64,000 nt of DNA from Streptomyces glaucescens (GCF_000761215.1 NZ_CP009438.1:3737001-3801000), one strand, 5' to 3'. Numbered from the stretch's first letter, positions 16,089-24,030 are shown. Made by a program: numbers and translations. The notes: generated by a model from the sequence alone, not told the origin.

Positions 16089-16268
16089 GTGGCGGTGAAC
16101 GCCAAGAAGATCGCCGTCTATCTGGTCGTGGTCTTCGTGCTGTACGTGATCATCACGGACCCGGCCAAGGCCGCCGACTACGTCCAGATAGGCTTCGAGG
16201 GCATATCGGACGCCGCGGGGGCACTGGGCGACTTCGCGACGTGGGTCGCCAACGGAGGAAAGTCATGA
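16089..16268 (+). CDS. 59-residue single-pass membrane protein
   Basis: A short protein, VAVNAKKIAVYLVVVFVLYV, with one clear transmembrane helix (about residues 7-22) followed by a small amphipathic part (ADYVQIGFEGISDAAGALGDFATWV). The GTG at 16089 is preceded by AGGGGAGG at about 5 nt. Its TGA overlaps the ATG of the following Dabb gene (ATGA), so the two are translationally coupled. The function is unknown; small membrane proteins of this form are common next to sigF in Streptomyces, as I recall. Confidence 0.75.
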   Translation: MAVNAKKIAVYLVVVFVLYVIITDPAKAADYVQIGFEGISDAAGALGDFATWVANGGKS

Positions 16269-16558
16269 TCCGCCACCTGGTCCTGTTCAAGCTCGACGAG
16301 GGCGTCGACCGCGACGACCCGCGCGTGGTGAAGGGTGTCGAGGCGTTCCGCGCGCTCGACGGCAAGATCCCCGAGATCCGCTTCTGGGAGCTGGGCTGGA
16401 ACCTCAGCGACCGGCCCATCGCCTACGACTTCGCCATCAACTCGGGCTTCGAGGACGCCGACGCGCTGCGCCGGTACGTGGAGCACCCGGAGCACCAGGC
16501 GGGGGTGGCGCTCTGGAAGGAGTTCGCCACCTGGGTGATCGCGGACTACGAGTACTGA
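16265..16558 (+). CDS. Dabb (stress-responsive A/B barrel) family protein
   Basis: A 97-residue single-domain ferredoxin-like dimeric barrel protein (Dabb, PF07876). The motif at the N-terminus, MIRHLVLFKLDEGVD, the middle RFWELGWNLSDRPIAYDFAI, and the conserved C-terminal histidine block YVEHPEHQAGVALWKEFA are all present. Related proteins form dimers and bind small ligands or act in stress responses and polyketide aldol cyclisation; no specific reaction can be assigned. It overlaps the upstream membrane protein gene by 4 nt and is followed by a strong terminator. Confidence 0.88.
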   Translation: MIRHLVLFKLDEGVDRDDPRVVKGVEAFRALDGKIPEIRFWELGWNLSDRPIAYDFAINSGFEDADALRRYVEHPEHQAGVALWKEFATWVIADYEY

Positions 16559-16591
16559 GCCGCGGGGCACCGCGCGGCCGCTGCCACGTCC

Positions 16592-16625
16592 GAGCCCTCC
16601 GCCGTTCCGGCGGGGGGCTCTTGCC
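16592..16625 (+). terminator. Terminator between the Dabb gene and sigF
   Basis: GAGCCCTCCGCCG and CGGCGGGGGGCTC form a 13-bp stem with one G-T pair and a TTC loop, followed by TTGCC. It begins 33 nt after the Dabb stop and isolates the sigma-factor genes from read-through. Confidence 0.85.
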
Positions 16626-16760
16626 TGTCTCCACCGGCCACTTTCATCCCAACTCATCCCTCAACACGGCTTTATGTGGTGCTTGCCACATTGCGCATGT
16701 CTTGTGATGCTATGACCGCTTTTGACGGACGGGTTGATCGATGAAGAGGTGGCGTTGACC

Positions 16761-17567
16761 GTGTCGGCCAGTACTGCGCCGCCCCAGGAGACCGCACCGC
16801 GCAGCCGCGGTGCCGACACCCGGGCCCTCACCCAGGTCCTCTTCGCCCAGCTCAAGGAGCTCCAGCCGGGCACACCGGAGCACGACCGGGTGCGCGGGGC
16901 GCTGATCGAGGCCAACCTGCCGCTGGTGCGGTACGCCGCGGCCCGCTTCCGTTCCCGCAACGAGCCGATGGAGGACGTCGTCCAGGTCGGCACCATCGGG
17001 CTGATCAACGCCATCGACCGCTTCGACCCGGACCGGGGCGTGCAGTTCCCCACCTTCGCGATGCCCACGGTGGTCGGCGAGATCAAGCGCTACTTCCGCG
17101 ACAACGTGCGCACCGTCCACGTACCGCGCCGGCTGCACGAGCTGTGGGTGCAGGTCAACAGCGCGACGGAGGACCTGACCACCGCCTTCGGGCGCTCCCC
17201 GACGACCGCGGAGATCGCCGAGCGGCTGCGGATCACCGAGGACGAGGTGCTGTCCTGCATCGAGGCCGGGCGGTCGTACCACGCCACCTCGCTGGAGGCC
17301 GCCCAGGAGGGCGACGGGCTGCCCGGACTGCTCGACCGGCTGGGCTACGAGGATCCCGCCCTGGACGGCGTGGAGCACCGTGACCTCGTCCGGCACTTGC
17401 TGGTGCAACTGCCGGAACGCGAGCAGCGGATCCTGCTGCTGCGCTACTACAGCAACCTGACCCAGTCCCAGATCAGCGCGGAACTGGGCGTCTCCCAGAT
17501 GCACGTCTCCCGGCTGCTCGCCCGCAGCTTCCAGCGGCTGCGCTCGGCCAACCGCATCGAGGCGTGA
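16761..17567 (+). CDS. sigF: SigF/SigB-family sigma factor, SigF-like
   Basis: A 268-residue alternative sigma factor of the SigB/F/G group. Region 2 is clear (LPLVRYAAARFRSRNEPMEDVVQVGTIG...FDPDRGVQFPTFAMPTVVGEIKRYFRD), then region 3 and region 4 (LPEREQRILLLRYYSNLTQSQISAELGVSQMHVSRLLARSF), a helix-turn-helix that reads the -35 element. In S. coelicolor sigF is a late, spore-specific sigma gene with sigN next to it, the arrangement seen here. The start is uncertain: GTG 16761 and TTG 16755 are both possible behind GAAGAGG at 16742-16748; GTG is chosen. Its activity would normally be held by an HATPase anti-sigma factor; none is adjacent. Confidence 0.9.
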   Translation: MSASTAPPQETAPRSRGADTRALTQVLFAQLKELQPGTPEHDRVRGALIEANLPLVRYAAARFRSRNEPMEDVVQVGTIGLINAIDRFDPDRGVQFPTFAMPTVVGEIKRYFRDNVRTVHVPRRLHELWVQVNSATEDLTTAFGRSPTTAEIAERLRITEDEVLSCIEAGRSYHATSLEAAQEGDGLPGLLDRLGYEDPALDGVEHRDLVRHLLVQLPEREQRILLLRYYSNLTQSQISAELGVSQMHVSRLLARSFQRLRSANRIEA

Positions 17568-17843
17568 CGCCGGAGGGCGTGACACCCGAGGGGGCGGGTC
17601 CCCCTGCCGGACGGTACGGGACGCCCGTATGGAGCCGTTTGCGCACCGGGTGAATCAAACCGGCGCACAACCGAAAGCCTGATCCATCGACCACCTTCAC
17701 GGGCGAATCGCTCACCTGGGCGATCAGCGCGCTTCTGCTGCCGAAACACCGTCAGACCCCTTGTTTCCAGGGCGGATTCGCATCGTGCATGTCGACATGT
17801 CACTACAGCGTGTTGCCGACATGTGACATTCTGCGGGAAGCGC
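17568..17843. promoter_or_regulatory. sigF-sigN intergenic region with repeated GACATGT elements
   Basis: GTCGACATGTCAC (17791-17803) and CGACATGTGACAT (17818-17830) share GACATGT in direct orientation about 27 nt apart. They also form an inverted pair through TGTCAC and GTGACA. They lie just upstream of the SigB-type promoter of the second sigma gene and may be an activator or repressor site. The left part of the region holds no recognisable element. Confidence 0.45.
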
Positions 17844-17869
17844 GTTTGCCGGTGCCCCGGCGCCGGTAT
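17844..17869 (+). promoter_or_regulatory. SigB/F/N-type promoter upstream of sigN
   Basis: GTTTGC (17844-17849) and CGGTAT (17864-17869) are separated by 14 nt. This fits the SigB-family consensus GNNT-N14-16-GGGTAY with one deviation in the -10. Transcription would begin near 17876 and leave a leader of about 60 nt before the ATG at 17937. The site suggests that a SigF/SigN-type sigma, possibly SigN itself, transcribes the gene. Confidence 0.65.
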
Positions 17870-17936
17870 TCAGGTGAAGGCTGCGTTCCTCGACGGGAGC
17901 GTCCGCCAGACCGTCCCGCGACCCAAAGGGGGTGGC

Positions 17937-18878
17937 ATGTCCGCAGAACAGGGCAGCTCGAAGGTGCTCACGCTCACGAAGAGCGAGGCAGCGACCGCCG
18001 AGCCCGACGTGCTCGACGACGTTACGGCCCTCGGGGCCGTGCCGGCCCCGGCCCTCCCGACGGCAGACGCCCCGGCGGAGGTCCCGGCCGACGTCCCGGT
18101 GCTGCCGGACTCGGGAGACATCGACACCCGCACCCTGTCCCGCTCCCTGTTCCTGCGGCTCGCCGCACTCGACGAGAACAGCCCCGAGCGTGCCTACGTC
18201 CGGGACACCCTGATCGAGCTGAACCTCCCCCTCGTGCGGTACGCGGCGGCCCGCTTCCGCTCCCGCAACGAGCCGATGGAGGACATCGTCCAGGTCGGCA
18301 CCATCGGCCTGATCAAGGCGATCGACCGGTTCGACTGCGAACGCGGCGTGGAGTTCCCGACCTTCGCGATGCCGACGGTGGTCGGGGAGATCAAGCGGTT
18401 CTTCCGGGACACCTCCTGGTCGGTGCGGGTGCCCAGGCGGCTGCAGGAGCTGCGCCTGGCCCTGACCAAGGCCGGCGACGAGCTCTCCCAGAAGCTGGAC
18501 CGCTCCCCCACGGTCGGCGAACTCGCCGCCGTGCTGGGCGTGTCCGAGGAAGACGTGGTCGACGGACTGGCCGTCGGCAACGCGTACACGGCGTCCTCGC
18601 TGGACTCGCCGGCCCCGGAGGACGACGGCGGCGAGGGGTCCCTGGCCGACCGGCTGGGCTACGAGGACAGCGCCCTGGAGGGCGTCGAGTACCGCGAGTC
18701 CCTGAAGCCGCTGCTCGCCAAGCTGCCCCCGCGCGAACGCCGGATCATCATGCTCCGCTTCTTCGCCAACATGACCCAGTCGCAGATCGGCGAGGAGGTC
18801 GGCATCTCCCAGATGCACGTCTCCCGGCTGCTCACCCGGACGCTGGCGCAGCTGCGCGAGGGACTCATCTCCGACTGA
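17937..18878 (+). CDS. sigN: SigB/F/G-family sigma factor, SigN-like
   Basis: A 313-residue sigma factor closely related to the preceding one. Region 2 reads LNLPLVRYAAARFRSRNEPMEDIVQVG and FDCERGVEFPTFAMPTVVGEIKRFFRDTSWSVRVPRR; region 4 is LPPRERRIIMLRFFANMTQSQIGEEVGISQMHVSRLL. An N-terminal extension of about 65 acidic, Pro/Ala-rich residues is unusual relative to SigF and could host regulation. The ATG at 17937 follows AAAGGGGGTGG; a GTG at 17874 would lie at the transcription start predicted from the SigB-type promoter and is rejected. In S. coelicolor SigN acts in aerial hyphae in the subapical compartment; assignment here rests on adjacency and similarity. Confidence 0.88.
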   Translation: MSAEQGSSKVLTLTKSEAATAEPDVLDDVTALGAVPAPALPTADAPAEVPADVPVLPDSGDIDTRTLSRSLFLRLAALDENSPERAYVRDTLIELNLPLVRYAAARFRSRNEPMEDIVQVGTIGLIKAIDRFDCERGVEFPTFAMPTVVGEIKRFFRDTSWSVRVPRRLQELRLALTKAGDELSQKLDRSPTVGELAAVLGVSEEDVVDGLAVGNAYTASSLDSPAPEDDGGEGSLADRLGYEDSALEGVEYRESLKPLLAKLPPRERRIIMLRFFANMTQSQIGEEVGISQMHVSRLLTRTLAQLREGLISD

Positions 18879-19477
18879 CCCCCGCCCGTGGCACCACGTG
18901 CGGGGAGCAGTGACGCGTGGCCGTCGAGGCGCCGTGACCGGCGCGTCGGCGGCCGTCCCGCGTCCGGGCCGCGGCTCCCCAGCGGGTGGCCGGACCGGCC
19001 GCGGGGGCGCCTGAGGACCGGGGCGACGCCGGGCCCTGCCGCGTGACGGGTGGCCGGCGGGAGGCGCGGCCCGGCGGGGCCCCTCCGCGCCCGGCCCGGC
19101 GGGGCCCCTCCGCGCCCGGCCCGGCGGGGCGCCTCCGCGCGGCGGAGCCGGTGCCGGCCAGGACGACCTCATCGGCAGGCCGGGGACCGGCCGGGCGACA
19201 GCCGGGTCCGCGGTGGACCTCCCGGCGCCGATCACGGGCGGCACGCGGAAGGAACGGCCCCGGACGGCGCGCGCCGGGCGCCGAGCATCGAGCGCGGAGG
19301 TGCGGGCCGGGGGCGCAGGGCGCTCCGGAACCGTACGTTCCGGCGGAACCGCACGCGACGGCGAAAGACGCCCGTCCCGGGCCTGTCGCCCCAGCCGGAG
19401 CCGGCGCACCGGCCGACCCCGGCACACCTCCCGCCCCCGGAGCCCTTGCCGGACCGGGTGGCGCCCGGGAGCGGGCG
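18879..19477. other. 600-bp gene-free, extremely GC-rich interval
   Basis: No convincing gene is visible on either strand; open frames are long only because stops are rare at this composition. It holds a perfect 25-nt tandem repeat at 19071-19142, described separately. The left end lies just downstream of the sigN stop and must contain its terminator, but no single dominant hairpin stands out. Confidence 0.4.
19071..19142. repeat. 25-nt tandem repeat, 2.9 copies
   Basis: The unit begins CCGGCGGGGCCCCTCCGCGC and ends CCGGC. Copies at 19071-19095 and 19096-19120 are identical; the third (19121-19142) is truncated and has one C-to-G change. Each unit is itself hairpin-prone (GCGGGGCCCC). It is a non-coding minisatellite between sigN and the small membrane protein gene. 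Confidence 0.85.
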
Positions 19478-19672
19478 CTACTTCAGCGCGAGCCAGGCGA
19501 CCGCGGCGACGATCGCCACCGCGACGACGACACCGACGATCAGGCCGACGCGGGGGCCCGCCGGAGCGGCCGCCTGACGCTGCGCCTGGGGCGCCTCGTC
19601 GACGAACGCGCGGAACATCTGAGTGCTGCCTGCGGGGTCGTGGTTGCCCTGCGGATTCTGGGTGTTGGCCAT
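19478..19672 (-). CDS. 64-residue single-pass membrane protein
   Basis: A small protein, MANTQNPQGNHDPAGSTQMF, with a polar N-terminal half and one strong C-terminal transmembrane helix (GLIVGVVVAVAIVAAVAWLALK, about residues 43-64), so it is probably tail-anchored. The ATG at 19670-19672 is chosen because a TAGGGT -10-like box lies about 8 nt upstream in the reading direction, suggesting a leaderless or near-leaderless message. No family is recognised. It is divergent from the MarR gene and could share regulation with it. Confidence 0.7.
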   Translation of the reverse strand: MANTQNPQGNHDPAGSTQMFRAFVDEAPQAQRQAAAPAGPRVGLIVGVVVAVAIVAAVAWLALK

Positions 19673-19842
19673 GCCCCGAGACCCTAGCGAAGAGACGGGT
19701 CCGGCCCAAGGCCGGGGTTGCGAAGACCGGGGTGTGCGCCGTCCGGCCGCCTGGATCATGGTGCGCACCGCGCCGACCTGCGCCTTTACACCCGCCAATA
19801 CTTGCCTTTGCCAACTTTTTTGCCTCGCATGCCCGTTTTCGT

Positions 19843-19885
19843 TTGCCTGCGGCAACCATCGATTCCTATGGTTGCCCTAAGCAAC
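19843..19885. promoter_or_regulatory. Three overlapping palindromes, likely MarR operator
   Basis: TTGCC-TGC-GGCAA (19843-19855), GGCAACCAT-n8-ATGGTTGCC (19851-19876) and GTTGC-CCTAA-GCAAC (19871-19885) are perfect inverted repeats that overlap one another, all built from TTGCC/GGCAA. They end 21 nt before the MarR start codon. Additional TTGCC copies occur at 19803 and 19829. This is a textbook layout for autoregulation by a dimeric winged-helix repressor. Confidence 0.8.
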
Positions 19886-19906
19886 AAACAATCCGGGAGA
19901 TGCCTC

Positions 19907-20431
19907 ATGGCCGAGCAGGCGCAGTACGAGGAGCTGGTGCGTCAGTTCAGTGCCTTCGGTGCCGTGAAGCGGGAGATGGGACGGATCCTGCCGTCCGACT
20001 GCCCCGCCGGCTCCGCCGCCGTGCTGACGCTGCTCGGCCGGCACGGCGACATGCGGATGAGCCGGCTCGCCGAGCTGCTGAGCGTGGACATGTCGGTGAC
20101 CAGCCGCCATGTCACCCACCTCGCCGAGCGCGGGTGGATCCAGCGCTCCCCGGACCCGGCGGACAAGCGCTCCCGCATCCTGCACCTCACCCCCGCCGGG
20201 GAGGCACGCCTGGACGAGCTGTCCGAGCGGACCACCCGGCTGCTCGCCGAGCGGCTGAGCGACTGGACCGACGACGAGGTCGGCCAGCTCACCCGGCTCA
20301 TGGCCCGGCTGCGCGCGAGCTTCGACGACTGCCGTGCCGCACCGCAGCGCCCGCCCCGGCCCCCCGCACCGCCGGAGGCCGCGGCCGGGAGCACGGCTCC
20401 CACCACCCGTACACCCGCAGCAACGACGTAA
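19907..20431 (+). CDS. MarR-family transcriptional regulator
   Basis: A 174-residue MarR-type winged-helix regulator. The DNA-binding core runs from about residue 40 to 110 (SAAVLTLLGRHGDMRMSRLAELLSVDMSVTSRHVTHLAERGWIQRSPDPADKRSRILHLT), with the wing motif DPADKR intact. Flanking helices form the dimer interface. A Pro/Ala-rich tail of about 35 residues is unusual. CGGGAGA lies 6 nt before the ATG at 19907. The gene sits directly behind three overlapping palindromes and only 13 nt before the exporter gene, so it very probably represses itself and the exporter until a ligand binds. Confidence 0.92.
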   Translation: MAEQAQYEELVRQFSAFGAVKREMGRILPSDCPAGSAAVLTLLGRHGDMRMSRLAELLSVDMSVTSRHVTHLAERGWIQRSPDPADKRSRILHLTPAGEARLDELSERTTRLLAERLSDWTDDEVGQLTRLMARLRASFDDCRAAPQRPPRPPAPPEAAAGSTAPTTRTPAATT

Positions 20432-20444
20432 GAGAAGGAAGTCC

Positions 20445-22979
20445 ATGGCAACGACCACACCAGCCGGTGTGCGGGCTCACGCCAAGCACGGGGGAGGCTC
20501 CCACTCCACCGGCGGCGCATCCATGTCCCACCGGCAGATCATGGAGGCGCTCTCCGGGCTGCTGCTCGGCATGTTCGCCGCCATCCTCTCCTCCACGATC
20601 GTCTCCAACGCCCTGCCCGAGATCATCCAGGACCTCGGCGGCGGCCAGAGCGCGTACACCTGGGTGGTCACCGCCGCCCTGCTGTCGATGACCGCGTCCA
20701 CCCCCCTGTGGGGCAAGCTGGCCGACCTGGTCAGCAAGAAGGCGCTGGTGCAGATAGCCCTGCTGATCTACATCGCCGGCTCGGTCGTCGCCGGTCTGTC
20801 GCAGAACAGCGGGATGCTGATCGGCGCCCGCGTCATCCAGGGCCTCGGCGCCGGCGGTCTGACCGCGCTCGCGCAGATCATCATGGCCGCGATGATCTCC
20901 CCCCGGGAGCGCGGCCGCTACTCCGGCTACCTGGGCGCGACGTTCGCGGTCGCGACGGTCGGCGGTCCGCTGGTCGGCGGTGTCATCACCGACACCGACT
21001 GGCTCGGCTGGCGCTGGTGCCTCTACGTCGGTGTGCCGTTCGCGCTGATCGCGCTGGTGGTGCTGCAGAAGACGCTGCACCTGCCGGAGAGCAGGCGCCG
21101 GGTGAAGGTCGACTGGGCCGGTGCCTTCTTCATCACCGCCGCCGTGTCGCTGCTGCTCATCTGGGTGACGTTCGCCGACGACAAGTACGACTGGCTGTCC
21201 TGGCAGACGTACACCATGGTCGGCGGTGCGCTGCTGCTCGCCCTCGTGTTCGTGTTCATCGAGACGAAGGCCGCCGAGCCGATCATCCCGCTGCACCTGT
21301 TCCGCAACCGCACCATCACGCTGGCCTCGGTGGCCTCGCTCTTCGTCGGCATCGCGATGTTCGCGGGCACCGTGTTCTTCAGCCAGTACTTCCAGCTGGC
21401 CCGGGACAAGTCGCCGACGATGTCCGGCATCATGACGATCCCCATGATCGCCGGCCTGTTCGTCTCCTCCACGGTCTCCGGCCTGATCATCACCAAGACC
21501 GGCAAGTGGAAGGCGTGGCTGGTCACCGGCGGCCTGCTGCTGACCGCGGGTCTCGGCCTGCTCGGCTCCATGCGCTACGACACCGACTACTGGAAGATCG
21601 GCCTCTACATGGCGGTCATGGGTCTCGGCGTCGGCATGATGATGCAGAACCTCGTGCTGTCCACGCAGAACCAGGTGGCCCCGCACGAGCTGGGCGCCGC
21701 CAGCTCCGTCGTCACCTTCTTCCGCTCCCTCGGCGGCGCGGTGGGCGTCTCCGCGCTGGGCTCGGTGATGTCGACCCGCATCACCCACTACGCCGAGGAC
21801 AGCATCGGCTCGCTCACCCCCGGGCAGCAGGCCGGTGCCGCCAGGGCCATGGGCTCCGGGCAGCTGCCCGACATGGACGTGCTGCCCGCCCCCGTCCGCA
21901 CCTGGCTGGAGAGCGCCTACGGCCACGGCATCGCCGACGTCTTCCTCTACGTCACGCCGATCGCCTTCATCGCCTTCCTGGTGACCCTGTTCATCAAGGA
22001 GGTCCCGCTGCGGACCGCCGGCGCGCTGGCACAGGCCGCGGAGGCGCCCTCCGCCCCCGCCGGAACCCCGGCGGCCCCGGCGGCCCCGGCGGCCGAGGCC
22101 CGCGAGGAGAAGACCTCCGGCCCGGCCACGGCCACCACCGCCACGGAGGCCGGCCCGGAGGGGTCCCGGCACCTCGCCGCGGTCGCCACGGCGGCCGCGC
22201 CCGCCGCGCCCGCCGACGGCGGCATCCCGGTCCGCGGCCACGTCCGGGGCGCCGAGAACGCGCCCGTCGCGCAGGCGGCGGTCACGCTGATCTCGCTGTC
22301 CGGGCGGCAGCTGGGCCGGTCGGTCGCCCAGGCCGACGGCTCCTACACGCTGGACGCGCCCGGCGCGGGCTCGTACGTGCTGATCGCCTCCGCCGACGGG
22401 TTCCAGCCGCAGGCGTCCACGATCGTGGTGAACGACGAGCCGGTGTCGTACGACGTCCTGCTCAGCGGCACCAGCGGACTGAGCGGTGTCGTGCGGACCG
22501 CGCAGGACGCGCTGCCGGTGCGGGACGCGATGGTGGTCGTCACCGATGTGCGCGGTGACCTGCTGGCCGGCACGGCCACCGGGGAGCAGGGCGAGTTCGG
22601 CTTCACCGAGCTGGTGCCCGGACCGGTGACGATCGCGGTCAACGCCGCCGGGTTCCGGCCGCGCGCCCTGCCCGTCGAGGTGGGCGGCACCGGAGTCACC
22701 CGGGTCGAGATCGACCTCGACCCCGGCGCCCGGGTGCGGGGCGTGGTGCGCGCCCCGCACGGTCCCCTCGCGGACGCCCGCGTGACCCTGGTGGACGCGG
22801 CGGGCAACGTGCTCGGCACGGCCACCACCGGGGCGGACGGCGCCTACGCCTTCACCGACCTGGACGCCGGCGAGTACACGGTCATCGCGACCGGCTACCC
22901 GCCGGTGGCGACCGCCCTGACGGTCGGCGGCGCGGGCGTCGACGACCACGACATCGCACTCGCCCACCCCGGCGAGTAG
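20445..22979 (+). CDS. DHA2-family MFS exporter fused to three carboxypeptidase-regulatory-like domains
   Basis: An 844-residue fusion. Residues about 30-525 are a 14-helix DHA2 (EmrB/QacA) drug:H+ antiporter with motif A GKLADLVSKKALV and motif C-like GLGAGGLTALAQ, GATFAVATVGGPLVGG. After a long Ala/Pro-rich linker come three prealbumin-like beta-sandwich repeats (about 594-675, 676-761, 762-844), each with the signature A-D/G-G-x-Y/F-x-F/L and G-x-Y/V-x-(V/I). DHA2 proteins normally stop after helix 14, near residue 525. The strong AAGGAAG site precedes ATG 20445, and the gene follows the MarR regulator by 13 nt. Substrate unknown; the downstream YceI gene carries the same repeat. Confidence 0.88.
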   Translation: MATTTPAGVRAHAKHGGGSHSTGGASMSHRQIMEALSGLLLGMFAAILSSTIVSNALPEIIQDLGGGQSAYTWVVTAALLSMTASTPLWGKLADLVSKKALVQIALLIYIAGSVVAGLSQNSGMLIGARVIQGLGAGGLTALAQIIMAAMISPRERGRYSGYLGATFAVATVGGPLVGGVITDTDWLGWRWCLYVGVPFALIALVVLQKTLHLPESRRRVKVDWAGAFFITAAVSLLLIWVTFADDKYDWLSWQTYTMVGGALLLALVFVFIETKAAEPIIPLHLFRNRTITLASVASLFVGIAMFAGTVFFSQYFQLARDKSPTMSGIMTIPMIAGLFVSSTVSGLIITKTGKWKAWLVTGGLLLTAGLGLLGSMRYDTDYWKIGLYMAVMGLGVGMMMQNLVLSTQNQVAPHELGAASSVVTFFRSLGGAVGVSALGSVMSTRITHYAEDSIGSLTPGQQAGAARAMGSGQLPDMDVLPAPVRTWLESAYGHGIADVFLYVTPIAFIAFLVTLFIKEVPLRTAGALAQAAEAPSAPAGTPAAPAAPAAEAREEKTSGPATATTATEAGPEGSRHLAAVATAAAPAAPADGGIPVRGHVRGAENAPVAQAAVTLISLSGRQLGRSVAQADGSYTLDAPGAGSYVLIASADGFQPQASTIVVNDEPVSYDVLLSGTSGLSGVVRTAQDALPVRDAMVVVTDVRGDLLAGTATGEQGEFGFTELVPGPVTIAVNAAGFRPRALPVEVGGTGVTRVEIDLDPGARVRGVVRAPHGPLADARVTLVDAAGNVLGTATTGADGAYAFTDLDAGEYTVIATGYPPVATALTVGGAGVDDHDIALAHPGE

Positions 22980-22987
22980 CCCCGGCC

Positions 22988-23034
22988 CCGGCCCGTGGCG
23001 CGCGCTCCGAGCGGAGGCGCGCGCCCCGGGCCGG
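22988..23034 (+). terminator. Strong hairpin between the exporter and YceI genes
   Basis: An outer stem CCGGCCCG/CGGGCCGG and an inner stem GGCGCGCGC/GCGCGCGCC enclose TCCGAGCGGAG. It lies 8 nt after the exporter stop and 43 nt before the next gene, so it could be a full or partial terminator that lowers expression of the YceI gene relative to the exporter. Confidence 0.65.
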
Positions 23035-23077
23035 TCTCACGCACGGCACGAGCTTCGAAGGACTGAGGACACAGGAC

Positions 23078-23902
23078 ATGGGACTGACCGCGAGGATCCG
23101 TACCCGGGACGGATGGGCCGTGTCGCACGCGGTCGTCACGCTGGCGGACACGAGCGGCACGCAGGTGCTGCGCGCCGAGGCGGACGCGGAAGGCGCCGTG
23201 CGCAGCGGGACGGAGCTGGCGCCGGGCGCGTACACGGTGATCGTCACCGCGGTGGGCTACGCGCCGCACGCCGCCGGCGCGATCGTCACGGCGAGCGGCC
23301 GGCTGGACGCCGGCACGGTCACGCTGGCCCGGCAGGGCGGCGGCTCCGAGCTGCCGCCGCCCGGGACCTGGACGATCGACCCGGCCCACTCCAGCGTGGC
23401 CGCCGTCGCCCGGCACCTGGGGATCTCCAGTGTGCACGGGCGGTTCACCGAGTTCACCGGCTCGCTCGAGATCGCACCCGACGACGTCATGAAGTCCCGG
23501 GTGGAGGCGGTCATCCGGGCCGCGTCGATCGACACCGGCAACGGCATGCGCGACACCCACCTGAAGTCGGCGGACTTCCTGGACGTCGGGCGGTTCCCGG
23601 AGATCACCTACCGGTCGGCCGGCCTCACCGCGGCCGGACCCGACCGCTGGACCGTCCACGGCGAGCTGGGCCTGCACGGTGTCGTGCGCCCCGTCGACCT
23701 GGACCTCTCCTACCTCGGCACCGGCGCCGACCCGTGGGGCGGCACCCGGGCCGCGTTCCGCGCGACGACCGAGCTGCGCCGCGACGACTTCGCCATGCAC
23801 TACAACCAGGTCGTGCAGGCGGGCATCGCCGCCATCGGCACGACCCTGCGGGTGGAACTGGACATCCAGGCGGTGCAGGGGGAGGGCCTCCCCCAGCCGT
23901 AG
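23078..23902 (+). CDS. YceI-family protein with N-terminal carboxypeptidase-regulatory-like domain
   Basis: A 274-residue two-domain protein. Residues 1-86 form one prealbumin-like sandwich (AVVTLADTSGTQVLRAEADAEG, GAYTVIVTAVGYAPHAAGAI) of the same type as the three copies on the upstream exporter. Residues 95-270 form a YceI lipocalin-like barrel (TWTIDPAHSSVAAVARHLG, GRFTEFTGSLEI, DTGNGMRDTHLKSADFLDV, FPEITYRSAG). YceI proteins bind polyisoprenoids or other long lipids in a deep pocket. No signal peptide is visible, so it probably works in the cytoplasm or at the inner membrane face. Co-location and the shared domain suggest it hands a hydrophobic ligand to or from the exporter; this is inference. 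Confidence 0.87.
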   Translation: MGLTARIRTRDGWAVSHAVVTLADTSGTQVLRAEADAEGAVRSGTELAPGAYTVIVTAVGYAPHAAGAIVTASGRLDAGTVTLARQGGGSELPPPGTWTIDPAHSSVAAVARHLGISSVHGRFTEFTGSLEIAPDDVMKSRVEAVIRAASIDTGNGMRDTHLKSADFLDVGRFPEITYRSAGLTAAGPDRWTVHGELGLHGVVRPVDLDLSYLGTGADPWGGTRAAFRATTELRRDDFAMHYNQVVQAGIAAIGTTLRVELDIQAVQGEGLPQP

Positions 23903-24030
23903 GGCGCTCCGAGCCGCAGGGGCCCCCAGCCGCGGGGCCGGCCCGGCTGCGGGGGGCCCTTCCAGCCGCGGGGCCCCCGCCGCGGGTCCTTCCCGGCCGT
24001 GGCCGGGTGAGCGCGCCGTAGGGTGGCGGT

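Noticed and set aside
17874..17936. An upstream GTG start for sigN adding 21 residues
   Set aside because: It coincides with the transcription start predicted by the SigB-type promoter and has a poor ribosome site; ATG 17937 has AAAGGGGGTGG.
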